Both the position numbers and the translations under genes were made by a program. This document shows positions 23,757 to 31,719 of a stretch of 64,000 nucleotides of DNA, piece after piece. The DNA comes from Paenibacillus glycanilyticus. GTDB taxonomy: Bacteria > Bacillota > Bacilli > Paenibacillales > Paenibacillaceae. Position 1 is the stretch's first letter. The number at the start of each line of letters is the position of its first letter. The notes beneath the pieces were generated by a model. The model did no database searches and was not told the origin of the DNA. It worked only from the letters and a program-made list of their open reading frames with translations. The DNA lies in contig NZ_BSSQ01000016.1 in assembly GCF_030161375.1 (NCBI RefSeq), positions 189,085-253,084 of the forward strand. Direction: 5' to 3'.

Positions 23757-24998
23757 ATGAATAAGATGATGGAGCAAACAAGTGGTGGCTTTTCCGAAAC
23801 AGGGCTGCGGAGAATGCGCGACGTATTGTTACGGCATGTCGATTCCGGCAAGATTCCCGGGCTTGTCGCCTTGATCAGCCGGAATGGCGAGACGCATGTC
23901 GAAGCGATGGGCACGATGCGCCATGATGGCGGTTCGCCGATGCAACGGGATACGATCTTCCGGATGGCGTCCACGACGAAGATGGTTGGGGCCGCAGCGG
24001 TAATGGTTCTACTCGACGAATGTAAGCTGCATTTGGATGATCCGGTAGATCCATGGCTGCCCGAACTCGCCAACCGGCAGGTACTGAAACGACCGGATGG
24101 CCCTTTGGATGACACGGTGCCCGCGCGGCGGCCGATCACGGTGCGGGATCTGCTGACTTCTACGTTTGGGCTCGGAGTGGATATCACGTTAGCGGGCTCT
24201 CCGATTCAGAATGCAATCTTCCAGAATGGTTTGTTCGACACGCCAGGGCAGGAACTGCCCGCGCCGGACGAGTGGATGCGCCGTTTAGGCACGCTGCCGC
24301 TGAGCTACCAGCCGGGTGAGCGGTGGCAATACCATGTCAGCAACGAAGTGCTTGGGGTACTCGTTGCCAGGGTCACGGGTCAAACCTTCGAGACGTACTT
24401 GCGCGAACGAATTCTTGATCCCCTCGGGATGAAGGATACATGCTTCTACGTGCCAGAGAGCAAGATGGACCGCCTGCCTCCCGCCTACATCCCCGATCCC
24501 AAGACCGGTGATTTTATGGCATGGGATGAGGCTGAAGGCGGACGCTATACCAAACCTCCAGTGTTTCAAGCGGGAGGCGGCGGACTGCTCTCAACCGTTG
24601 ATGACTACAACGCTTTTTTACAAATGCTATTGAATCAAGGAATGCACGGAACGAAGCGGATTTTGTCCCGGCCTGCTGTCCAGTTGATGACCACAAACCG
24701 CCTAACGCCGGAGCAACAAGCTTTCCGGGACGACTTGGCCAAAAACAACGTCCATTTATCGTTTGGCCAAGGGCAGCACGGCGGCTGGGGCATCGGGATG
24801 GCGGTCCGTACCTACCAAGGCGACTACGCGTCCATTGGACAGTTCGGCTGGGACGGCGGAACCGGCACCACGGCCTATGCCGACCCGGACAAACAGCTTA
24901 CCGGAGTCCTGCTCACCCAGATCGGAATGTCGACCCCGGCCCCCGCGAATCTGATCCACGACTTCTGGACGATGGTCTATCAGGCGATTGAAGATTAA
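23757..24998 (+). CDS. Serine hydrolase, beta-lactamase class C/family VIII esterase type
   Basis: 413 aa, no signal peptide evident. The S-x-x-K motif is S72-T-T-K75 (RMASTTKMVGAAAVMVLLDE). The second motif is YHVSNEVLGVLVARVTG with Tyr as general base. The third is represented by FGWDGGTGTTAY in place of KTG/HTG, as in family VIII esterases such as EstB. The PITVRDLLTSTFGLG segment also matches. Enzymes of this type cleave esters or beta-lactams by an acyl-enzyme route. The lack of an export signal points to a cytoplasmic esterase rather than a secreted beta-lactamase. GAGGGA lies six bases before ATG 23757. It may be part of the TetR regulon. A terminator hairpin follows. Confidence 0.87.
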   Translation: MNKMMEQTSGGFSETGLRRMRDVLLRHVDSGKIPGLVALISRNGETHVEAMGTMRHDGGSPMQRDTIFRMASTTKMVGAAAVMVLLDECKLHLDDPVDPWLPELANRQVLKRPDGPLDDTVPARRPITVRDLLTSTFGLGVDITLAGSPIQNAIFQNGLFDTPGQELPAPDEWMRRLGTLPLSYQPGERWQYHVSNEVLGVLVARVTGQTFETYLRERILDPLGMKDTCFYVPESKMDRLPPAYIPDPKTGDFMAWDEAEGGRYTKPPVFQAGGGGLLSTVDDYNAFLQMLLNQGMHGTKRILSRPAVQLMTTNRLTPEQQAFRDDLAKNNVHLSFGQGQHGGWGIGMAVRTYQGDYASIGQFGWDGGTGTTAYADPDKQLTGVLLTQIGMSTPAPANLIHDFWTMVYQAIED

Positions 24999-25020
24999 CA
25001 CGAGTTTCATAGGTGAAGGA

Positions 25021-25052
25021 ACAAGACGGCAGTTACCTACTGCCGTCTTGTT
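25021..25052 (+). terminator. Terminator hairpin
   Basis: ACAAGACGGCAGT pairs perfectly with ACTGCCGTCTTGT around a five-base loop; the tail is only TGC. It ends the serine hydrolase transcript. Confidence 0.7.
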
Positions 25053-25176
25053 GCATGATTTGCTTGTGAAGCAGAGTGTAGGACATACTCAACTCTTGGA
25101 ATGAATTAGTAATTGTTGATAAAATAAATAAGCGGATGATCAGATTATAAATCTATACATATAAGGAGTGAACACG

Positions 25177-25635
25177 ATGGCAGAAAACAATTTGCTCAGA
25201 ATGGACAACATGGGCATCGCTGTGGAATCCCTTGATAACGCCGTCTCTTTCTTCGAGGAGATTGGCTTGAAACTCGAAGGGCGGGCGAATGTTGAAGGGG
25301 AATGGGCTGGCCGGGTAACCGGGCTTGGTGACCAAAACGTGGAAATTGCGATGATGGTGACCCCGGATGGGCATAGCCGTCTTGAACTTTCGCGCTTTAT
25401 CACCCCGGAAACAATCTCCGATCACCGAACCGCTCCTGTTAATGCACTTGGTTATTTGCGCGTCATGTTCGCCGTTAAAGATATTGACGAACTGGTAGCC
25501 AGACTCGTTGCCAAGCATGGAGCTCAGCTCGAAGGCGAAATCGTTCAATACAAGAATTCGTACCGACTCTGCTACATTCGCGGAGTTGAAGGGATTCTAA
25601 TCGGTTTGGCGGAAGAACTCGGCAATAAGGGTTAA
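25177..25635 (+). CDS. VOC family protein (glyoxalase/bleomycin-resistance fold)
   Basis: 152 aa. Two beta-alpha-beta-beta-beta units are visible: MDNMGIAVESLDNAVSFFEEIGLKLEGR with HSRLELSRF, and LGYLRVMFAVKDIDELVARL with GVEGILIGLAEEL. Two of the usual metal-ligand positions (the His in each unit) are replaced, and Glu remains at LEL and AEE, so metal binding is doubtful. These proteins can be glyoxalases, dioxygenases or drug-binding proteins; no specific function can be named. The start is ATG 25177 with AAGGAGTG upstream; a GTG at 25168 lies inside that site. Single gene with its own terminator. Confidence 0.85.
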   Translation: MAENNLLRMDNMGIAVESLDNAVSFFEEIGLKLEGRANVEGEWAGRVTGLGDQNVEIAMMVTPDGHSRLELSRFITPETISDHRTAPVNALGYLRVMFAVKDIDELVARLVAKHGAQLEGEIVQYKNSYRLCYIRGVEGILIGLAEELGNKG

Positions 25636-25652
25636 ATGAAGCTTCAATGGAA

Positions 25653-25684
25653 AAGCCGCAGCGAAACGCCGCTGCGGCTTTTTG
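25653..25684 (+). terminator. Rho-independent terminator
   Basis: AAGCCGCAGC pairs with GCTGCGGCTT around GAAACGCC, followed by T5. It ends the VOC protein gene. Confidence 0.9.
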
Positions 25685-25697
25685 GCATGACTGCAGC

Positions 25698-25721
25698 GGA
25701 TGTTCCGTTGGGAGAACATCC
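25698..25721. promoter_or_regulatory. Inverted repeat upstream of SLH-GH3 gene
   Basis: GGATGTTC and GAACATCC are perfect 8-bp arms around 8 bases, about 90 bp before the hexosaminidase start. It may be an operator; no regulator gene is adjacent. Confidence 0.45.
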
Positions 25722-25809
25722 CATGCGGTTGAAGGTTCGTATGCGAGCAACAATTCTCCCTTTTAGACGTATAAATAGCGACAATCTATTGGGGAAGTGA
25801 AGCAGAGAG

Positions 25810-28098
25810 ATGAGATTCAACATCATGTCCGCCGTGATAGCCGCCGGGCTATTGGGGTCGTTATGCCTGTTTGGGGGCAATGCGGCAGCGGCAGAGAAGT
25901 TTACCGATCTGCAACACGCGTTGTGGGCAAAAGACAGCATTGAATATTTATCAAACCGGGGGACGGTTGCCGGTTACGGCGGTGGTCGATTTAACCCGGA
26001 TGGAGCGGTTACGCGCGCGCAGGCGGTCGCTTTTATGGCGAGGGAGCAGTACCCGCTAGGGATTCCCGAAGCTGGCGCTGACGCTGTTCATTATAAGGAT
26101 GTTCCGCCGTCGCATCCGTTCTATAAGGAAATCGCCGCGGCGGCGGCCAAAGGATTGGTCGGCGGCTATGCGGACGGCTCCTTTCGCCCGGACGCGCCGA
26201 TAACCCGCGCGGAGACCGCGGCATTCCTCACTCGAGCGTATGCGCTTGAGGCCGGTAAGCAGGATAAGCAGCTTTCTGATGTAACGAATTCATGGGCGGC
26301 TGATCCGATCCGTTTGATGAGCTCGAATGGTCTCATTGGCGGTTACTCCGACGGTACCTACCGTCCGAATCGAACGGTGACGCGGGCCGAATTCTCGGTT
26401 TTTTTGACGCGGGTAATCCGTTTCGAACGGGAGGAGGCCATAGAGGCGAAGGACTGGGACAAGCTGCTGTCGTACATGACCTTGAACGAGCAGGTCGGGC
26501 AGATGCTGATGCCGGATATCCGCATGTGGAACGGAAAGCCAACGACTACCGTCCATGACGGGCTGAAGGCGATTATCCATGAACAAGCGCCGGGCGGCTT
26601 TATCGTATTTGATAAGAACATCGTCAGCGCGAAGCAGCTTGCGACGCTAACCGACGGGCTGCAGGAGGAAGAAAGGAAGGCGGGCGATATTCCTCTCTTT
26701 CTTGGCGTCGATCAGGAGGGCGGCGTTATCCAACGTATTCCGGGCGGCACGAATTTACCCGGCCAGATGGCGCTTGGCGCAACGGGAGACGAAGGGCTCG
26801 CCGAGCAAGCCGGGAAGCTGACTGGCGAAGAGTTGAAGGCGCTTGGGTTGCAGCTGAATTTCGCGCCGGATCTGGACGTGAACAGCAATCCCGACAATCC
26901 GATTATCGGCAAGCGTTCGTTCGGCTCCGATTCGGATTTGGTCTCCCGCCTTGGCGTTGCGACGATGAAGGGACTGAAGGAATCGGGCGTGATCGCGGCG
27001 GTGAAGCATTTTCCGGGACACGGGGATACGACGGTTGACTCCCATTTGGGATTGCCGGTACTCATGCATGACCGCGCACGGCTGGACGCCGTGGAATTAC
27101 GACCATTCAAAGCGGCCATTGCGAGCGGAGTGGACATGATCATGACCGCGCATATCGCATTCCCCGCAGTGGACGACACGCATGTCACTTCCTTGAAGGA
27201 TGGCAGCAGCGTGCCGATTCCCGCGACGATGTCCCGCAAAGTATTGACGGGTCTGCTGCGGGAGGAGCTTGGGTTTAAAGGCGTTATCATCTCTGATGCC
27301 TTTACGATGAAAGGCATCGCGGAGCATTTCGGAGAGGAGCAGGCCGTCGTGCGCGCCGTGAATGCTGGCGTGGAAATCATACTTATGCCGAAGGAGCCAG
27401 CAGTCGCGCAGCGGGCGCTGGTGACAGCCGTCCAGAACGGCACTGTTCCGTTGGATAACATTCATGAATCCGTGAAACGGATTCTGGAACTTAAGAATAA
27501 GTACGGACTATTCTCACAAGGCGAGAGTTTGTCTGCCAAACTAGCGTCCTTAAGCAAGATCATCGGCTCCGATGATCATCGCAAGGTAGAGAAGACAATC
27601 GCGGAGCGCGCGGTGACGCTGCTGGCTGGACGGGACGGACAACATCCGGACCAGATTCGCCAAGGGGACCGCGTGGCTATTGTGTCGGCTGACGTAGAGC
27701 AAGCGAAGCAGCTGGAGAACCAGCTGAAGCAGGCAGGCGCTTCGCTTGCGCTAAAGACGAATGTCATTGAGCTGAAGCCGGGCATGGCGAGTGCGGCGAT
27801 ATCGGCGATTAACGAAGCGGATTACGTTATCGCTACGTCTTATCAATTCCGCAACACGGCAAGCCAATTCAATTGGTCGGACACCCAAGCGCTCGTTGAG
27901 GGGTTAAACAAGCTGGATAAGCGTTATGTGCTACTGTCGCTTGGCAATCCGTACGAGATGCTGTACGTGAACAACGTGAAATCGAGTATTGCCGTCTACG
28001 GAAAGGAACTTCCCAATACGGCTGCGGCCGTACGCGCGCTGGTTGGGCAATTGGCGCCTCAAGGCGTATTGCCCGTGGCTGCGTTAGCAACTCCATAA
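25810..28098 (+). CDS. nagZ: SLH-anchored GH3 beta-N-acetylhexosaminidase (NagZ-like)
   Basis: 762 aa, exported. A signal peptide ends near AAAA (residue 28). Three SLH domains follow (about 30-75, 93-140, 150-205; cores YSDGTYRPN and YADGSFRPD), which bind secondary cell-wall polymer. The GH3 domain (about 215-565) has KHFPGHGDT at 399-407, the D410-x-H412 acid/base dyad (VDSHLGLP) and catalytic Asp496 in ISDAFTMKG, as in Bacillus NagZ. A C-terminal domain (575-755) completes the protein. It should release terminal GlcNAc from muropeptides or chitin oligomers at the cell surface. ATG 25810 has a weak AGAGAG upstream. Single-gene unit with a terminator. SLH at the N-terminus is less common than at the C-terminus. 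Confidence 0.92.
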   Translation: MRFNIMSAVIAAGLLGSLCLFGGNAAAAEKFTDLQHALWAKDSIEYLSNRGTVAGYGGGRFNPDGAVTRAQAVAFMAREQYPLGIPEAGADAVHYKDVPPSHPFYKEIAAAAAKGLVGGYADGSFRPDAPITRAETAAFLTRAYALEAGKQDKQLSDVTNSWAADPIRLMSSNGLIGGYSDGTYRPNRTVTRAEFSVFLTRVIRFEREEAIEAKDWDKLLSYMTLNEQVGQMLMPDIRMWNGKPTTTVHDGLKAIIHEQAPGGFIVFDKNIVSAKQLATLTDGLQEEERKAGDIPLFLGVDQEGGVIQRIPGGTNLPGQMALGATGDEGLAEQAGKLTGEELKALGLQLNFAPDLDVNSNPDNPIIGKRSFGSDSDLVSRLGVATMKGLKESGVIAAVKHFPGHGDTTVDSHLGLPVLMHDRARLDAVELRPFKAAIASGVDMIMTAHIAFPAVDDTHVTSLKDGSSVPIPATMSRKVLTGLLREELGFKGVIISDAFTMKGIAEHFGEEQAVVRAVNAGVEIILMPKEPAVAQRALVTAVQNGTVPLDNIHESVKRILELKNKYGLFSQGESLSAKLASLSKIIGSDDHRKVEKTIAERAVTLLAGRDGQHPDQIRQGDRVAIVSADVEQAKQLENQLKQAGASLALKTNVIELKPGMASAAISAINEADYVIATSYQFRNTASQFNWSDTQALVEGLNKLDKRYVLLSLGNPYEMLYVNNVKSSIAVYGKELPNTAAAVRALVGQLAPQGVLPVAALATP

Positions 28099-28102
28099 AT
28101 AG

Positions 28103-28138
28103 CAAAAGGCCGTGCAGATGATCTGCGCGGCCTTTTTG
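28103..28138. terminator. Bidirectional terminator
   Basis: AAAAGGCC-GTGCAGAT with ATCTGC-GCGGCCTTTTT. It lies between the convergent hexosaminidase and histidine kinase genes. Confidence 0.85.
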
Positions 28139-28139
28139 C

Positions 28140-29423
28140 TTATCGTTCAGCCGGAAGCTGAACGAGGAACGAGGTTGTTTCCCCGGGTACGCTTTTGACG
28201 TGGATTTTGCCTTTATGCTGTTCGACGATAGCTTTGGCAATCGCTAGGCCAAGGCCGTAACCGCCGTGTTTGCGGGAGCGGGAGGCATCGGCTCGGTAGA
28301 ACCGGTCAAAGATTCGGCCGATATGCTCGGGCGGGATGCCATCACCGGAGTTGGTGACGGCGAGCACAACTTCGCTGCCATGCTTTCTCAGCGTCAAGTT
28401 GATCGAGCCCGTCGCGTTTGTGTACTTGATTGCGTTATCCAGCAGGATCAGCGCTACCTGCTTCATCTGCTCTACGTTGCCGCTCACCGACAAATCCGGC
28501 GAGATGTCGTAGCTGAGCGCAATGTCCTTCTCGAAGATGACCGCTTCAAGCGTCAGAATCACGCTCTCTACCGCCTCGCTTAGGTTTAGCGGAGCATAGA
28601 TGACATTGTCCCGCGCATCATCCATCTGCGTCAGGTACAACAAATCGCTTGTTAATGTCCGCATCCGCTCGGTCTCCGACTTGATATGATGCAGCCATTT
28701 CTCCTGATTGCGGATTAAGTCATCGTTATTGGATAACAGCACGTCGGCATTTGTATTAATGACGGCGAGCGGCGTGCGCAGCTCATGGGAGGCGTCCGCT
28801 ATGAACCGCTTTTGCTTATCGAAGGCTTCTTTGACCGGAGCAATCGAACGATTGGCAAAATACCGGCTGGTGAAATAGATGACGATCAGCATAATGAAAC
28901 CTACCGCGAGGAAAGTGTATAGCAGCGTCATCAGGAATTGATGCTGGTTCGTTACGTCAAGAAAGACGACGGAATAACCGTTCATGACTTGCTGCACGTC
29001 ATAGGCCCAGCGGTTGCCGTCGAGATTAAACTGGCCTTTGCCCGCATGGCCGGAGGACGCCGCTTTGATTGCTTGCGCATAGAAATCGCTGTCCATATCG
29101 AAGCGGGAATCCGTCTTCGTAATCGTCCAGTCGTTATCCGTCTCCAGCGCAAAAGAAACCGAACGCTCGGGCGGAGGTCCGGCATTCATCTTGCCATCCG
29201 GCATCATATCGCCGCGGCCATGGCCTCCTCCGCCGTATTTGCCTCCGTCGGGACCGCTTTGCTGCTTGCGGTAAAACTCCGATACTTGCATCAGATCATC
29301 GCTTATGTTCTTGCGGTTGTTCTGATAAGTGATCGTATAGATGGAGGAAAAGGCCAAAATCATAATAAAGCTAATGATCACCATATTGACGATCAGGAAC
29401 CGGTTGCGAAGCCGACTAAACAT
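28140..29423 (-). CDS. Sensor histidine kinase with Gly/Pro-rich extracellular domain
   Basis: 427 aa. Helix 1 (10-31) and helix 2 (about 163-185) flank a ~130-residue outer domain. The outer domain starts with a Gly/His/Asp/Met/Pro-rich stretch at 56-86 (core GHGRGDMMPDG). No clear HAMP is seen; the H-box is SHELRTPL with His213. N, G1 and G2 boxes are DNAIKYTNATG, NSGDGIPP and HGGYGLGLAIAKAIV. The kinase phosphorylates the OmpR-type regulator encoded upstream; their genes overlap by one base. The low-complexity motif closely resembles the C-terminal tail of the lipoprotein encoded at 31720-33555, so both may share a ligand or partner. The pair is divergent from the VTC/DUF4956 operon. Confidence 0.9.
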   Translation of the reverse strand: MFSRLRNRFLIVNMVIISFIMILAFSSIYTITYQNNRKNISDDLMQVSEFYRKQQSGPDGGKYGGGGHGRGDMMPDGKMNAGPPPERSVSFALETDNDWTITKTDSRFDMDSDFYAQAIKAASSGHAGKGQFNLDGNRWAYDVQQVMNGYSVVFLDVTNQHQFLMTLLYTFLAVGFIMLIVIYFTSRYFANRSIAPVKEAFDKQKRFIADASHELRTPLAVINTNADVLLSNNDDLIRNQEKWLHHIKSETERMRTLTSDLLYLTQMDDARDNVIYAPLNLSEAVESVILTLEAVIFEKDIALSYDISPDLSVSGNVEQMKQVALILLDNAIKYTNATGSINLTLRKHGSEVVLAVTNSGDGIPPEHIGRIFDRFYRADASRSRKHGGYGLGLAIAKAIVEQHKGKIHVKSVPGETTSFLVQLPAER

Positions 29424-30100
29424 CAGGCAGTCGCCTCCAGCACATAACCAACGCCACGAATGGTATTGATCTTCACGGCGGACTGCAGGAACACGAGTTT
29501 TTTTCTCAGGAACGAGATGTATACCTCGACATTGTTGTGCTCCACGTCCGAATCAAAGCCCCATAACTTCTCGATAATCTGTTCCTTCGAGGTCACCGCC
29601 GTTTTCCTAATAATCAGAAGCTCCATCAATTCGCTTTCCTTCAGAATAAGCTTCAGCTCTTTGCCTTTGCAGGTCAGCTTCAGATTGGCCGTGTTCAGCT
29701 CCACATCCCCGAACTTCAGGCCATCCTCCGGCACAACTTCCCCTCTTCTTCTTAAAGCCGCCCGGATGCGGGCCAGCAGCTCGCCAGTCGAGAACGGCTT
29801 GGCGACATAATCGTCAGCGCCGTAATCAAGACCGGTAATTTTATCGTCCACTTCGCCTTTAGCCGTCAGCATGATGACGGGTGTCGCCATGCCTTCCTCG
29901 CGGAGCTTCTTCAGCACCGTAATGCCATCCATCTCCGGAAGCATGATATCGAGCAGCAGCAGATCGTAGATCCCGCACAAAGCATTATCCAGTCCGGCTT
30001 GACCGTCGTGGACGACGTCAACGGAATAATTATTCTTTTTCAATATTTGAGATAAGGCATCGGCCAGATTAACCTCGTCTTCTACTATAAGTATCCGCAT
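29423..30100 (-). CDS. OmpR/PhoB family response regulator
   Basis: 225 aa. The receiver domain starts MRILIVEDEVNLADAL, and Asp51 (LLLLDIMLPEMDG) is the phosphoacceptor; KPFSTGELLARIRAALRR is the end of the receiver. The winged-helix output domain (about 125-225) includes KELKLILKESELMELLIIRKTAVTSKEQIIEKLWG and the wing with HNNVEVYISFLRKKL. It is the partner of the kinase that follows (stop TGA and start ATG share one base). The 177-bp divergent gap to the VTC gene holds matching inverted 10-mers, a plausible binding region, so the neighbouring operon is the likely target. Confidence 0.92.
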   Translation of the reverse strand: MRILIVEDEVNLADALSQILKKNNYSVDVVHDGQAGLDNALCGIYDLLLLDIMLPEMDGITVLKKLREEGMATPVIMLTAKGEVDDKITGLDYGADDYVAKPFSTGELLARIRAALRRRGEVVPEDGLKFGDVELNTANLKLTCKGKELKLILKESELMELLIIRKTAVTSKEQIIEKLWGFDSDVEHNNVEVYISFLRKKLVFLQSAVKINTIRGVGYVLEATA

Positions 30101-30153
30101 GAAGCATTCCTCTTTTCGTTATTGCTACTCTTGCAAATTTATTATAGGAAAGA

Positions 30154-30217
30154 AACCTTTAATCAAGCTTAACCAAGGTGAAACGGCTTTACAAACATTT
30201 AAGATTCATTAAAGGTT
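30154..30217. promoter_or_regulatory. Divergent regulatory region with 10-bp inverted repeats
   Basis: AACCTTTAAT (30154-30163) and its exact complement ATTAAAGGTT (30208-30217) flank 44 bases between the response regulator and VTC genes. The second copy sits about where a -35 would be for TAAGAT (30225-30230). Likely binding sites for the adjacent OmpR-type regulator. Confidence 0.6.
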
Positions 30218-30277
30218 GCGAATCTAAGATACAGTCATGAACAGGCGGCAAGCCAAACGGAAAGGGGCTTTACGAAT

Positions 30278-31018
30278 ATGGCTATTGAAGTGTTCAACCG
30301 ATATGAAAGCAAATATTTGATGGATGAGCAGTCGTTTCGCGAGATTTATAACCGGCTGCTTGCTTATATGGAGCTTGACGAATACAACAAGAACGATCAA
30401 TTCTACTCCATTAGCAATCTCTATTTCGATACCGAACAACATTCCATCATCCGGGGCAGTCTAGCGAAGCCGAAATACCGGGAGAAGCTTAGACTCCGGG
30501 CTTACGGCGTCCCGAGGCCAGGCGCGAAGGTGTATCTGGAACTGAAGAAAAAAGTGTTTGGCCTCGTGAACAAACGCAGAACGGGATTAACCCTGGATGA
30601 AGCGTATGAATTTGTCCGCACGGGAGTCGAGCCGGAGCTACAGCCTTATATGAACAAACAGGTGATATCGGAAATTAAATATTTCCTCGGACGATACGAG
30701 CTGCAGCCGAAGGTGTATCTGGCTTATGACCGGATCGCGATGTTTTGCAAAAACAACCGGGATTTGCGGATTACATTCGATACGAATATCCGCTCCAGAC
30801 GGCATGATCTGCGGCTTGAGGCCGGCGACCATGGCGATCTGATCATGGCCAAAGGCCAATGGCTGATGGAGGTAAAAGCGGAGAAGACCGTGCCGGTCTG
30901 GCTCGCTCAGCTGCTGTCCGAACTTGGCATGTTCCGGACGGGCTTTTCGAAATACGGCAATGAATACCGCATGAATATCAGACAAGAAGAAAGAGTAAAG
31001 GAGCGCCTCTTATTATGA
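30278..31018 (+). CDS. VTC domain protein (polyphosphate polymerase-like)
   Basis: 246 aa, one VTC/TTM-type tunnel domain without SPX. Basic and acidic residues along strands fit the family: FNRYESKYLMDEQSF, YREKLRLRAYG, KVYLELKKKVFGLVNKRR, and WLMEVKAEKTVPVWLAQLLSELGMFRTGFSKYGNEYR near the end. The eukaryotic Vtc4 domain makes polyphosphate from ATP; the bacterial single-domain version is largely uncharacterised, and often lies with DUF4956 and CotH genes. Here DUF4956 follows with a 4-bp overlap, but there is no CotH. AAAGGGG is 11 bases before ATG 30278. The product probably acts at the inner face of the membrane beside its DUF4956 partner, which is inference. Confidence 0.87.
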   Translation: MAIEVFNRYESKYLMDEQSFREIYNRLLAYMELDEYNKNDQFYSISNLYFDTEQHSIIRGSLAKPKYREKLRLRAYGVPRPGAKVYLELKKKVFGLVNKRRTGLTLDEAYEFVRTGVEPELQPYMNKQVISEIKYFLGRYELQPKVYLAYDRIAMFCKNNRDLRITFDTNIRSRRHDLRLEAGDHGDLIMAKGQWLMEVKAEKTVPVWLAQLLSELGMFRTGFSKYGNEYRMNIRQEERVKERLLL

Positions 31019-31695
31019 TCGATTCTCTATTTAGCACCACGGCCTCGGTGACCGAGCTAACGTTTGGCCAGGCTATATTAACGCTGCTGTTGTCATTTGC
31101 GCTAGGTGCGATGATCAGCTTTACGTATATGAAAACGCAAACCGTCTACACCCAGAACTTTGCGCTCACGATGATTGTTCTGCCAACGATCGTGGCGATT
31201 ATCATCTTGCTCATTGGCAGCAATATCGCACGGGCGTTCAGCTTGGCCGGAGCGTTCTCGATTATCCGGTTCCGGAGCGCGCCCGGCGATCCGAAGGATA
31301 TCGCGTTTGTCCTGTTTACGATGGCTGCCGGTCTCGCTTGCGGCGTTGGAGCTTACGGTTACGCGGTATTGTTCACCGTCGTGTTGTGCCTCTTGATGTT
31401 CCTGCTCAAAGCGGTTAAGTTCGGCTCGAGAACATCCACTCAGAAGCTTTTGAAAGTAACGATCCCGGAAAACCTCAGCTACGAAGAAGCTTTCTCCGAA
31501 GTTTTCAATGTCTTTGGCGTGCAATACGAACTGAAAAAAGTAAGAACAACCGAACTCGGCAGTTTGTACGAGCTGGTCTATGCCGTCACGCTAGATCCTG
31601 CGACCAACCAGAAGGAATTGCTGGACGCGATCCGCTGCCGGAACGGCAATCTCGATATTTCGTTAACGATGACCCCTACCGTTGTAGAGTCTTAA
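31015..31695 (+). CDS. DUF4956 domain membrane protein
   Basis: 226 aa. Four membrane helices lie within about residues 18-135, with the conserved FSLAGAFSIIRFRSAPGDPKDIAFVLFTMAAGLACGVGAYGYA segment that marks DUF4956. The C-terminal ~90 residues form a cytoplasmic domain with an ACT/ferredoxin-like character (KLLKVTIPENLSYEEAFSEVF, LDAIRCRNGNLDISLTM). Its ATG lies inside the end of the VTC gene (ATGA overlap), so production is coupled. Function is unknown; genomic pairing with VTC genes in many Firmicutes suggests the two form one membrane enzyme or transporter system for an anionic polymer. Confidence 0.87.
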   Translation: MIDSLFSTTASVTELTFGQAILTLLLSFALGAMISFTYMKTQTVYTQNFALTMIVLPTIVAIIILLIGSNIARAFSLAGAFSIIRFRSAPGDPKDIAFVLFTMAAGLACGVGAYGYAVLFTVVLCLLMFLLKAVKFGSRTSTQKLLKVTIPENLSYEEAFSEVFNVFGVQYELKKVRTTELGSLYELVYAVTLDPATNQKELLDAIRCRNGNLDISLTMTPTVVES

Positions 31696-31719
31696 TTCCA
31701 TAAAGAGAGGAAGAGAACC

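Noticed and set aside
26712..27461. 249-codon minus-strand frame opposite the GH3 domain
   Set aside because: The plus-strand gene has clear catalytic motifs; the minus frame is rich in Ser/Pro/Arg as expected from antisense of GC-rich coding DNA.
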